Origin: Erigeron canadensis
Lineage: Eukaryota > Streptophyta > Magnoliopsida > Asterales > Asteraceae
Reading direction: 5' to 3'
DNA: 64,000 nucleotides
Assembly: GCF_010389155.1 (NCBI RefSeq)
Contig: NC_057767.1
Span: 24,811,723 to 24,875,722, forward strand
Part shown: one piece after another, positions 1-15,608 of the stretch
Numbering within the stretch: the stretch's first letter is position 1
Layout of the letters: each line of letters starts with the position of its first letter
The notes under the pieces: generated by a model
Databases searched by the model: none
Told to the model about the DNA's origin: nothing
Seen by the model: the letters and a program-made list of their open reading frames with translations, nothing else
Position numbers and translations under genes: made by a program

Positions 1-487
1 ATCGCTGTCGCAAGTCCGCAACGGTATCATTCTCGTATTTTCATAAATCAAAACCGTCAATTTCACAATATCTTTTTTAGATCGTTCATAACCAGTCTTA
101 TGTAAGATGCATTTGTTAAACATATCTCATCGTAATCATGTAGTTAACAGTTTGTATCTTGTTTTCCAAATGAAAGCTAATTTAAAGTAGATTTAATAAA
201 AAAGTCAAAGGCGTGAGGTACAGGTTCATATTGCAATGCACCTATGTACTCACAGAATACTTGTAGGATGATTATCCATAATTACAATAAAGACCGGCCA
301 ATAAATCAATAATACTTGAAAATAAGTCAACTAATAGCAAACTTCAAGTTTACAAGCTAGATATAGTGGTAACTTCCAATAATCATGATGTTGTAAAGTT
401 TCACGTCTGGTCCTTGTGTCTTAAAACAGAGGATCCCGGATGGTGTGATTCGGTGACCATCATTTGTCATGTCTAACACAGATAAGC
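1..487. other. Intergenic, no gene seen
   Basis: AT-rich sequence without a recognisable coding region or repeat boundary. The only ORF overlapping it (minus strand, 357-638) runs into the CACTA-type end fragment and has no protein-like features. Confidence 0.5.
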
Positions 488-735
488 GAATACAAACAAT
501 ATTGCATTTATTCACACTTTTAGATGAGTGTGAACAAATTAAAAATTTTGTCACGCTTTTTAATGTGTAGAAATATATTGAATTAAAAGTGTATGGAAAT
601 TTCTCCACACTAAAAAGTGTGTATAAATAAAAGTTCACACTTTTTAGCGTGAACTTTCATAGTTATTTTGTCACACCTCATTTGTTCACGGTAACTTTTT
701 TTTCTACACACTTTTTAGTTGTGATAAGTTAGTTG
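488..735 (+). mobile_element. CACTA (En/Spm-type) terminal fragment
   Basis: The segment starts with tacaaacaatattgcattt and continues with repeated palindromic blocks of the type cacactaaaaagtgtg. The same order of blocks occurs in reverse complement at 51531-51667, where the outer end reads CACTACAAACAATATTGC. Here the outermost CACTA bases have decayed to gaata. Subterminal repeats inside a CACTA end are typical of the superfamily, where they bind transposase. No partner end or transposase ORF is visible nearby, so this is a relic of one end. Confidence 0.55.
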
Positions 736-984
736 CATTCATAGTTGTGATAAGCTTAATCCACCTACATTTTACGAGATTCTTACACAACATATACATT
801 CAGTCATAGTTAGTTGCATTTATATCCATTTGTAATAATACCTATTTCTTTAACCATTTATAAAGAGAACTGTATTAAGAAATTATGCAACTTTTTCCCC
901 AGAAACCCCTTTTAGCATATTTATGGTTCTCAAAATGCAACTTTATACACAATATTAAAATACCATATATATCCTGTGAAATGT

Positions 985-1307
985 TCATTTGAAAACTAAA
1001 TTTTCTGTGAAAACTAGAAAGCTGTCAAAACACATTGTGATCTGAATTTAACACAATGTGTTTTAATTGTGTTTTTATAAAACACAACATGTTTTTATTG
1101 TGTAATCTAAAATGCGTTGTGTTAAGTTTTAAATCACAGTGTGTTTTTGATAGCGTTGTAAATCAGAAAATTGTTCAAACACACTGTGATATGAATTTAA
1201 CACAATGTGTTTTTGAAAAACATATTAAAAACACATTGTGTTAAATTCAGAACACAATGTGTTTTGACAGTTTTCTAGTTTTCACGAAAAATTTAGTTTT
1301 CAAATGA
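985..1307. mobile_element. Foldback / MITE-like inverted repeat element
   Basis: The left arm (985 onward, tcatttgaaaactaaattt...) and the right arm (ending ...aaatttagttttcaaatga at 1307) are near-perfect inverted repeats of roughly 90 bp. The interior is built of further copies of aacacaatgtgttt in both orientations, so most of the 323 bp can fold back on itself. There is no coding capacity. No clear target-site duplication was found (left flank gaaatgt, right flank tcaaaac), so the transposon superfamily is unassigned. Confidence 0.65.
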
Positions 1308-1561
1308 TCAAAACCCATCATTTTCCTTATATATTTGTATGTATAATTTAAAAATATATAGTATTATTATATAAGATTATATAAATAAATGTATTAGTAT
1401 TAATTTATTTTACGTTTAATAACTTAAAAATTCATTAGGATTATTTATTTCTCTAGATAAAATTTTATCTATATAAATCTCAATGGGAAAAAATGGCTTG
1501 AATTTGGTTATTCAGTTATTTTGTTTTATTTTTTATCTTGCAACAAAAGTAGGGTTTCATG
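1308..1561. other. AT-rich spacer, nothing recognised
   Basis: Very AT-rich, with no ORF of interest and no repeat boundary identified. Confidence 0.4.
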
Positions 1562-1918
1562 AATAATAGATGTTAAAAATCATGCAAAAGATGAACAAAT
1601 GGTTGTTGCGAAATATTAAAACACATGAGCATTACAATTAATCTCGTATAAAATTAGTATACTTGTCATTTTATATCATAAAATGTTAGAAAGAGCAAAA
1701 TACGTTCATAAAACGAGTTTTAGCTGTTTCTGTTAAAAACATTAGATAGTAATAATAGATGTTAAAAATCATGCAAAAGATGAACAAATGGTTGTTGCGA
1801 AATGTTAAAACACATGAGCATTACAATTAATCTCGCATAAAATTAGTATACTTGTCATTTTATATCATAAAATGTTAGAGCAAAATACGTTCATAAAACG
1901 AGTTTTGGCTGCTTCTGG
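1562..1918. repeat. Direct tandem duplication, period about 189 bp
   Basis: The block starting aataatagatgttaaaaatc at 1562 recurs at 1751 with only a few substitutions and a short indel. Both copies run through ttgttgcgaaat, tataaaattagtatacttgtc (cataaaat in copy 2) and end near aaaacgagtttt. It lies just downstream of the xylulokinase 3' end and is noncoding as far as can be seen. Confidence 0.8.
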
Positions 1919-2287
1919 TTTTGAACTTTTGATCCATTTATAGATTAATGAGTTAAAAGTAATCAAATGAACAATCTCATAATCCAACTGGCAACTGCTA
2001 AGCACACCGCATTGATTCAGTGCAATCTTTAATATACGGCCACGATCAATATCTATGTTCACATTCTGATATTCACAAATAATACCAATCAACCACAAAC
2101 AAGTAACACAAACAAAGAAAAAACAACAGGTAAAATGAGAGAGAGAAGGCCAAAAAGATGATTCTGTTAACTTTCAAATTTCTATTACTTTCACTAAATT
2201 CAACCGGGCTTATTACTAGCATCTAAAGAACCACCTGAACTATACATAAAACAGAACTTCATTATAATCAAATGCTCATACTGGATC

Positions 2288-6818
<4,531 letters not shown>

Positions 6819-6843
6819 CAGCAAAGTAGAGTCCTTTAAATTC

Positions 6844-6969
6844 CTGCATAAAAATAAATAAATATATATATATATAGATATATTACTACATTTAAGTTAG
6901 AAAGATAGATACAAATACAAATAGAACATATATAATGACATAGCAGAGTTTGAACTTACACTAACTTAC
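6844..6969 (-). other. Probable 5' leader intron of the xylulokinase gene
   Basis: On the minus strand a donor TTT|GTAAGT at 6969 and an acceptor tgcAG|GAATTT at 6844 would remove about 126 bp from the 5' leader and leave a 25-bp exon piece in front of the start codon. A second donor-like GTAAGT lies about 12 bases further on. This is inferred from splice-site sequence alone. Confidence 0.4.
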
Positions 6970-7070
6970 AAAGTAAAGACTAATGATCAGATGAAGATAG
7001 CGGTGATGGGGGGTTTTAAAATAGCATCTGTGATTGATGATGATGGATAAGATTACAGGGGGTTACTTTA

Positions 7071-7078
7071 CTTATATA
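7071..7078 (-). promoter_or_regulatory. TATA box of the xylulokinase gene
   Basis: The minus strand reads TATATAAG here, about 250 bp upstream of the start codon. With a usual spacing of about 30 bp, transcription would start near 7040, upstream of the proposed leader intron donor at 6969. Confidence 0.5.
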
Positions 7079-7096
7079 CGTTTTGTTTGTGTATAT

Positions 7097-7291
7097 CCTT
7101 GTTATTATCCAACGAGTAATGATAGATCAACCTAATAATCAACCTAAAGCTTTTATCGTATGACATGTGTAATTCATTTATTATCTCTCTCAATCTCTTC
7201 CTTTGATTATGCCAAATATCATCATCACCTAGTTAGGTTGATTATTAGGTTGTTTTGGTTAGGTTGATCAATCATTTTCCTTATCCAATTT
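7097..7291. repeat. Short inverted-repeat element upstream of xylulokinase
   Basis: The left part carries ttatccaacg...gatagatcaacctaataatc and the right part carries the reverse complement (gattattaggttg, then ggttaggttgatcaatcattttccttatccaa). The arms are imperfect and about 30-50 bp long, so this looks like a decayed MITE. It lies immediately behind the TATA box of the xylulokinase gene and may form part of its upstream region. Confidence 0.5.
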
Positions 7292-8093
7292 AGCAGTAGT
7301 CAAAAAACATCCATCCACTCACAAACTCCTCATAAAAATCACATGTATAAATAAAAAATCTTACCCCTTACAAAATTATAGAAATATGATGTTTCTAGCA
7401 GCATACTTGTTAACCCCTAATTTTATTAGTTGTTTTTGATAATCTAAAAGTCATGTGAAATGATATATGATCCTAATTTAATACTCGTAATAAAATCTTT
7501 TTAAAAAATCCTCTTAAAACATTAGCTAAAAAAATAAAAATCTTTATTTGCCTACGCAAACATTCGGGTTTTTTTTATAATTAATCTTAAATAACAAATA
7601 ATAAAGCTAAATACAAGATTAGAACTCATGCCCTTTAACTTTTAATATTATGCACAAACCATTTGATCTAACTTAACATTTGTTTATATTTTTCAAATTA
7701 CGGTAGATAATCATTTTATATTAAAACTAATTAAATACATTGTCGATCTTTGTAACTTATTTCATTCCATTTTCCTTTGTAATATACTTTAATATAATAT
7801 AAAACTAGATTATATTGATAATTACATCTAATATTTTACTAACTGATTATATTATCAATGTTAAATTAGATATTTACTTTATCAATTTTACACATATTTT
7901 TTGATATCTAAATCTATATTTGTAAATTATATTCATATAACTAAGATTCCGTATTTTGATAATATATGAGCGCAAAGATGTTTATATATGCTTTAGACGA
8001 CGTCTTTTTACTAATTATAAATATATCATATATTTATAAATTATGAATAATAATGTAATTATCAGTTAATCTTAGTTTACGTTCTCAGTCAGT
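7292..8093. other. AT-rich intergenic sequence, likely Helitron body
   Basis: No coding region was recognised. The stretch runs directly into the Helitron-type 3' hairpin at 8094-8120 and is probably the body of that element, but no 5' end could be placed. Confidence 0.35.
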
Positions 8094-8120
8094 CCCGCAC
8101 AACGTGCGGGTTTAATCTAG
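8094..8120 (+). mobile_element. Helitron 3' terminus
   Basis: A perfect hairpin, CCCGCAC-aac-GTGCGGG (8094-8110), is followed after six bases by CTAG (8117-8120) and then T. This is the classic Helitron 3' end: a GC-rich stem-loop close to CTRR inserted before T. The matching 5' end was not located. Confidence 0.7.
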
Positions 8121-8781
8121 TCATCTAATAAACTAAGAGGATAATTAGCTTATTAGATTAAGAGAATTTACCATTCTTTTCGCTTAACAACATAATGAAA
8201 AGGTAATTTATTAATTTTTTTTCTCTAATTTTATTGTGTCATTATTAAATGTTAATAATATTAGGTTGAGTTTCTAAAGGATATGTCATATTCCATAATT
8301 ATATCATTTATACTCCTTATATAAATAAACTATCCCTTCTCCAAATTAAACACTTTACCTTTAAATTTTTTATTTTACCCTTATAATTTACACTTTATTC
8401 ATGAACTTCCTGAAAAACCCTTAGAAAAATCTTATGCATCTACGTATCTATCATTCATTTTTTGGAATAGAGATGTTTGTGCGTTTAGGTAATGGATATT
8501 GTGGTATGTTGATGTTTGCAGGTTGTTCACTATGTATAGTCATTTAGATTGAAAGTAGTTTTTTTTAATTTTATTTTAATCTTTATAACGCTGGTTTGAT
8601 AAGGGTTAGTTGATGTAAAAGACAAGATCTCAGTTTAATTTATATATTCGATTAAAATTATTAGCTGCATCAAATGTATTTCTATTCAATACAGCCCATT
8701 GTTTTTTGTTCATGATACCCCCACATTTAATTGCCTTTTTTTTTCTAGAGTTGCCGCTGCAACGCGCGGGTATTCCTCTAG
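8121..8781 (+). mobile_element. Second, decayed Helitron-like unit
   Basis: A related 3' end lies at 8754-8781: ccgctgcaacgcgcggg, a damaged version of the same stem-loop, then tattcct and CTAG. The unit may begin right after the previous CTAG (tcatctaataaac...), which would make it a head-to-tail insertion. The boundaries are inferred and the hairpin no longer pairs well. Confidence 0.4.
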
Positions 8782-9346
8782 TTTTATATTAATGATGATC
8801 TACATCAGTATGGTTCAAAGTAAAATAAATGGGGGATATTAGTTTTACATAATTGCGTTTTGATGCGGTAGGGGATGAGGTGCTTTTAAAAAACTGCGTT
8901 TTGTGACATTATAAACGCTGAAAATCAATTTTTAACACTTTTTACCCAAACACTTAAAATGAATTATTTACGATTTTCAAACGCAATAAACAACAAATCT
9001 CTTTCAACTCTTAACCCCAAACACCCTCCTCTAAGTGTCCACAAAGTGACATAAGATTTATCTTTCATTTTTCCACATTCGTAAAAAATGTTAAATGCGA
9101 GAACAATATCATTTTGCTACTAAACAACACAATAATTAAAAATCTTTTAAAATCTTACTTTTGTTTTTCCAACAAAAGGTTATTTGTTTGGTACATACAT
9201 GTCAGATGTTCATAAAAATAGAAGTTAGGTGTTCAAATCTCATCATATCTCTATTTAATTATATGTTATGTGATTAACCTTCTCACATGTTATTCGTAGG
9301 ACTAATCAATGAGAAGCGAGTAATGAACCAATTATCCGCATCTATA
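8782..9346. other. Intergenic, nothing recognised
   Basis: No ORF, RNA gene or clear repeat was seen. The sequence is AT-rich and ends at the 5' boundary of the large Helitron. Confidence 0.4.
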
Positions 9347-12300
9347 TCTATATATATCTAAAAGTTCTTTGATGGTGGTGGAAAAATTAGCACATTCTTA
9401 ACGCTTTATCGATGTGTACTTAATAGAGTTAATTAGGGTACTTAATAGGATTCTTATATATTTATTTAGTATATGTATTTAGAGTAATTGTAGGTTGGTT
9501 TGGTATTTGATAATTTGGTATTAGAATGAATAACGTAATTAACTACAAGCTTTTGATATCACCCATAATTCATTAGTTTGGCCCAAAAAACACCATCCGA
9601 CTTTATTAAAAGAAAATACCCAACCATTCCTATAGTCCACTGAAATTAATAACGAGCCGCTCATACTTACCTATTCAATTTCCACCATTATTACTTTCAA
9701 ATTCCTTTTAAATATTATCATAAAAGTTTATTATAATCGGATAGAGGTAGATGAAGCAACCAGTGGCTTTCTATTTTTTGGAGATGAAATTCTCAAGCTT
9801 TTATAATTTGAATTTCAATTCAAATATGCTCTTTTTCTCTCGATCATTCTCTAACTTTTTTAAGAAAATAAAATTATCAGTTACTATAGTTTTGTTGTAG
9901 GATTGAAAGAAAGCTAACATTGTTCCCTCAGGTTTGTGTTTACTTTTGAGTTTTGATTTATTATCAATTTTTTTGGTTATGCCAAGTTTTTAGATGCAAC
10001 TGTTATAAGGAAATTTAATTAGGTATCGCCATTGATCTTCTCAAACAGGTATGTTTTTTTTTTTTATGTATTCAGGTTAATCTCTTTTCTATGTGGACTT
10101 TTTCCCCCTTGCTTTTTGATGTTGCTATGCAATTTTTTTTATGTTACACAATAGGTGTTTGATGAAATGCCTCAACAAGTAATTTTTTTTGAATTTTTAT
10201 TGTCATGTATGTCATATTCTTTGATATTGATTTATATGCATTTGATATTGATTTATATGCATTTGTTATATTTATATGCAAAACCTTGACACATTTGAGC
10301 AGCTTCACATATTGCTAAATAACCCCCACAATGCTAGCTATTAGTAGGGGACATGCAGTATAAAAGTGGAGGTTGAGGATTAAAACCCCACCCTATGTAC
10401 CTTTAATCATGTTGGTCGTGGGACCTGAGTGGGAGGCCAATAATGGGAAACAAAAATGCCACTCGGTTCCTACTATGGGAAAGTTTAGGTGTGATCTACA
10501 GAACCGGCTTGATAGAAGTTGCCTTCAATGATTGTAAAGATACGATTTTCTTTGATTGTTTCAAATGTTAGTAATCAGTTGCTCTTTTGTGCAACTTTTT
10601 TTGACTTTGAATTGTGGACTATGTCACAATGTGAAGTCGGAAGTGATTATTTTTTTTTGTTCTCTTTCAGAATACGGTGAGATTAAAATGGTTATCTTTT
10701 TAGTTCGTATGGGGTAGTTGTTTTGTTCTCTAAATCTCTTGTTTCGGGTTTGTGTTATGCCATTATTTGTTATGAAAAATATTGTTTGAAATTAGTCCAT
10801 GTTTGTGTTCATGTTGAGGTTTTGGTTATTTTTTTAGGGATTATGGTTTTTGGATTGTCTTTCTTGGTTTTGGCCCTACCTTGGTTTCTATCGTTGTTTT
10901 GCTAGCTATTCACGTTCTGTTTCTCGATAATCTTTCGTATGATTGGTACAAAAAATTAATTCAATTTAGATAAATGGTTCCAAAGGGGATGTTCCAAATT
11001 TGGACTTACCATTTTTTGTGTCGGTCATCTTTCAGAACATCCCCTTCACATTTACTTTGTTTCTGCGGTTGGGTAATCACAGGTTCTTTGGCTACCGAAT
11101 ATGGTTACCGAATTATATCAATTAGCAAAGCCATCAAGGTTCTTCTCACTTATCATCATTTATATTATTTTTTCTGTCCAGTTTCCTACTATGTATTTTG
11201 CTTGCAGATTTAAACAATTAGTCTATCATTGAGGGACAACTCATTAAGTCTATCAAGGACAACTCCGTTAGTCTTTCATTGAGGGACATCTCGGGTAGCA
11301 AAGCTTCTTCATCGGCAAGAAAAGAAAGTAAGATGTCCTACATGAAAGGAATGGGAAGGTGTAAGGAAGCGTCTGGAAGGGTGGTCTGTGAATGTTAGTG
11401 GTCCTTATGATTATAAATCCAATGCGTCAAATCCGAATTTTCTAAGTTACAAGAAGCTTTAAATGGTTCTTTTATTATATGAATAAGTAACCGGGTCCGG
11501 TATCATGAGTTATTAAAATCATCTTCCACAAGCTCAAGAGTTGTACCTGTACGGTGATTGCAGACATATAGGTTTTCTGGAGTATTTGGAGATGGGACAA
11601 AAGTTAGTTCCCTCAAAGATCAACCGGGTCATATGGCAATTAGGCGACACCATGCTTGCAGGTTTGTCTCTTGGAACCATAAAAACTTTTTGCAATTTGC
11701 AAGATCTTTATATTGAACCAAACAATTTGTGCCAATAAAATAAGGATTTATTTCATTTTCTGTTTTCTATGGGCTATTAATTGTACACTTAGCCAGTTAA
11801 GATTTCGTTCTTATAGTATACTTGGAATTTATAGGGTAAAATGATAAGTTCTTTGTGTTGATTTTAGTCAAATTTTGTGACAGGGAGTCAAAGAATAGCT
11901 AAACATGTGAGGAAGGGTCTGTGGATTATAGGTCCAGGCCTCTAAAGAGGTAGTCATGATGTGTGGGCTGCTTTCTTGGGTAATTCTTCCAACATTACCA
12001 CCATTTATTTATTCTTAATGTGTGTGCTGTCACGAGACCGTTGAAGTCGATAAAATCCTGCTTAACTGTTAATTCTATTATTTGAACCGCTTATGCTACT
12101 ATAAATGGCTAAGCACAACTTTTAATGATACATATCATACATGTTCAGTGCTTGAGATATTTATGTAACTGAGCATATATATAATTTGTTTCTTTAAAAT
12201 TTGTTTTTTAGACTCAAAAGGATGAGAGCAGGTGTGGTTATACAAGCATATCATCAGCTTTGAGGCATATCCTGCTGGACGAAGGATTCTGAGGTTGGTG

Positions 12301-14159
12301 GAGATATGCTGCTTAAGTTGTTACTCTTATACTATCGTATTTGGTGACCCATTAAACAAAGGGGTTTTATATCTTTAACAGTGGATTTTCACATTCTCCT
12401 GCTCGCATTAGCCATGTTGCCGTCGAGTTTCCACCCTATGAACATATTAAGTGTTACTTGGTGGTGCCTTGACGAAAATTACTTTAGATCTTCATTTAAT
12501 ATATCTCTATATATGATGCGTTTGTTGCGGCTTAGTAGTATTGTTCTTTTTGGGTGCATTTGTGAAACAAGGGCACAGGTTGCAGTTGTAGTGCAAGAAC
12601 CATGGGATAAACGACATTTTACCCGTAGGGTCATAGCACGTTGTGAGCGAGACAACTTAATAACCTTTTATACATGAACAAGTTAATAAGTTACCTTTTA
12701 TACATGAACAAGTTAATAAAATACAAAACCATACATAATATATAAGTCGCAATCATGATAAGTATATATTCAATAACCAAAACTACTTTTATGTATCACT
12801 TGTTCTTACAAAAAATAAAACGGTATATTTGGTTATTGTAACACCCGTCATTTAAAAATCTGGATTTTAAAAAACTTTGCCAAACGGCGTTTAAAAAGTA
12901 GCGGAAAAGGATCACTTTAAAACTGCCACATCCGTAACCGGATGGTACCTTTATAAAATGGTGTTACTAACGTGCATCATCAAAACAATATAAATGAAAT
13001 CCAAGTTATGGCACCAACATAAATGCCATCATTATTACATGTTCATAAATCATAAATGAAAGTAGCCAAAATGTAAGGCTAAGGGATGTCTAAGCATTCA
13101 ACAATCTATGCTAGTCTTCTTTATTACTTCTACCCATCTCATCGAGCTAATCCTTTCCTAGCTCAAGCTTGCTTATCCTGAAGGCACAACATTTTCAAAG
13201 AACAAGTGTTAGCTAATAAATTAGCTAAGTAAGATAACATAATTTGAAAACATTTGCCGATTCATAATATATTAACAAAACATGTCATAAATGTTAATAT
13301 CCCATACATATCACATCAGAAGATAAACATAACACAATAGGATCATCATATTCCTAATGTGCCTAGAATTTCTGTCTTATCTTTCTTTCTTTACTTTGTT
13401 TCTTTGCCTAGACGTAGGCTAAGTGACTTACGTCACTTACATAGGGATGTGGGGTTTGTGTGCAGGCGGTCGTAGACCATACATGGAGTCCTCACACCCG
13501 ACATGATGGGTAAACCTTTCGGTGGTCCATCGGCCTCATTAAGAAATTGACAAAGTCATTTCCAACTGAATAAACCGTTTATGCCTTTGTACCATGGTGG
13601 TTAGTTACTCCACCTGGAATACTCAAACGTAACTATGCCACGGGAGGTATCATGATTCCCAAACCACGTGACCACGTACGCCCTAGCTCCGAGGAACTAG
13701 CACGGGTTAAGCTTAACACAACATCTTAAATATGCTCGAGACTTCTTAATTATATTAGCTTAGGCTACACTTTCACCTAAACTAATCACATACATCATCT
13801 TTTACTTTAGGTCCCTTAATCGTGCACGTGTCATGGCAATCCTATTCATATGTCTAGTGACTAGGTGTTCAAGCCATGCAAACATTCATAAAAACATTTC
13901 ATCATTTCATAACATATGCATATTATCATACCTTTGAAACATAGATAACTTATCACTCATCATCAATGGTAAACTTACATATCCATAAAATCTCCCATAT
14001 AATCCCATAATCATACAAATATGTAATTATATCCATTTGAGGTTTTAACTTATAAAAATTATGTTTTGGTGTACCCTCAGGTGACGAAAGATGTTATCTT
14101 ACCTCAATAAGAATGCAATAACAAAGTGTCACACCAATTAAGACTCAACAGTGAATGCT

Positions 14160-15113
14160 TGTTAGGTCCAGTTTAAGCTAAACTGGAGCTCTCCAGTGAC
14201 ATCTGGAGAGCGTGAGGAATTGTCCGAAATATTAGAAGTCCAGTTGCATTGTACAGGTTCAGCAACTGATGACTTCCTCCAGTTGAGATCAGGAGACTAG
14301 AATCTGAAGACCTTCCAGTTGAAGTCAAAGACAACAAATGGAAGATAGAGATTGGCAATGGCAGCTAAGCCCAGTTGACAATCTACCAGATCAATCAACT
14401 GGAGAATCCTCCAGTGTAAATGCTCTTACAAAGCTTTACACTGATTACGAGGAGGACCTTTTTACTCTACATCCTTTTAACCGGACAATGATATTGTCTT
14501 TGGATAAAGATACAAAGATGTAGAGTGGTTGAATAAAGTAACCTTTTGTCTTACTTTATTTAACACACACAAAGGATTATTTAAACAATACTTTTGTGTG
14601 CTGTCAACCATATTTGTACATCGAAGTTGAGATCCCCATGCTCAATCTTCGACTATAAATAGAGGTCCTTGCACAAGCTGTTTCTACAACTTTGCAAATA
14701 CATATATTCTGCAATATTGGTGAACTTGTGCAATATTCTCTCAATCGTAAAAAGGAACATTTCACAACTCTAAGTGTGTCGATTGTTAAGGAGAATTTCC
14801 AAGTTTAGATCAATTGTAATTCATGGGTTGTTAGGATATTTACATTCTTGTATTATCTTGGTTCCGCAACAACCTTGTATTTTATTTGAACAAGTAATAA
14901 ATAAAATACACTTGAAAATTACATATTGTCTCACCAGTTTATATACTCGTCATTTATATTATTGCACTTATTTATATTCTGTAACTCCAGTTAACCTGGT
15001 ACACGATCAATCTAAACTGGTCACTTCCAGATTAATTGATCGTGTTGCAAAGTTCACTCACCATCGACATAGAGGTGTCTTCAGCACCCATCTAGTAATA
15101 GTTGGGACTTACA
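14160..15113 (+). mobile_element. Nested solo LTR (copia-like size), 954 bp
   Basis: It starts TGTTAGGTCC, ends GGGACTTACA and is flanked by a perfect 5-bp duplication atgct (14155-14159 and 15114-15118). A promoter-like ctataaatagagg at about 14653 and AT-rich polyadenylation-like sequence near 14890 fit an LTR in plus orientation. No internal domain follows. It interrupts the larger gypsy-type solo LTR, so it is the younger insertion. The 130-codon ORF at 14774-15166 crosses its right boundary and is not a gene. Confidence 0.8.
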
Positions 15114-15269
15114 ATGCTCAAACCTTCCGAACTTACGATGTACAAAAGAGTCCAATTAATTGCTAATTTACTCACTATCATTGTCTTTTAATGAGGACTC
15201 AACATCATGCTTTTATTAGTAAATACGTTTAATTTAAGGTGTTAAATATTCAATAACATTTAGTTCAAT

Positions 15270-15608
15270 AATGACAATTTCAATCTCGAACCACAAAATT
15301 CAAAAATGACAATTTCAATCTTGAACCATAAAGATCAAAAGTTACAATTTCAATCTCACAAGATTCAAAACACAATTTCAATCTTGCAAGGACCAAATAT
15401 GTCAATTCAGAACTGCAGGGATCAAAACTGTCAATTTCAAAACTGTAGGGATCAAAACTGTCACTTTTCAAACTATAGGGATCAAAAATTTCATTTTCAA
15501 AACTACAGGGACCGTTTATGTCAAATCAAAAACTTCAGGGACCAAAAATGTCATTTTCAAAACTACAGGGACCATGAACCACAAATATGAAACTGCAGGG
15601 ACTAAAAC
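15270..15608. repeat. 30-bp minisatellite inside the gypsy-type LTR
   Basis: About eleven degenerate units of exactly 30 bp can be read, for example gggaccaaaaatgtcatttt followed by caaaactaca. From 15418 the spacing is a strict 30 bp for six consecutive units. The array belongs to the outer solo LTR, not to the nested one. Confidence 0.8.

Noticed and set aside
1865..2098. 77-codon minus-strand ORF downstream of xylulokinase
   Set aside because: Partly inside the 189-bp tandem duplication, no recognisable motif, and no splice partner.
10155..10180. VFDEMPQQ-coding micro-exon flanked by AG and GT, reminiscent of PPR proteins
   Set aside because: Eight residues are too few; neighbouring sequence shows no further PPR text.
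14774..15166. ORF of 130 codons in the plus strand
   Set aside because: It crosses the right end of the nested solo LTR and its target duplication, and its translation shows no family features.
15270..15608. Regular 30-bp repeats considered as a CRISPR-like array
   Set aside because: Units are directly adjacent and degenerate without unique spacers, and they lie inside a plant LTR.
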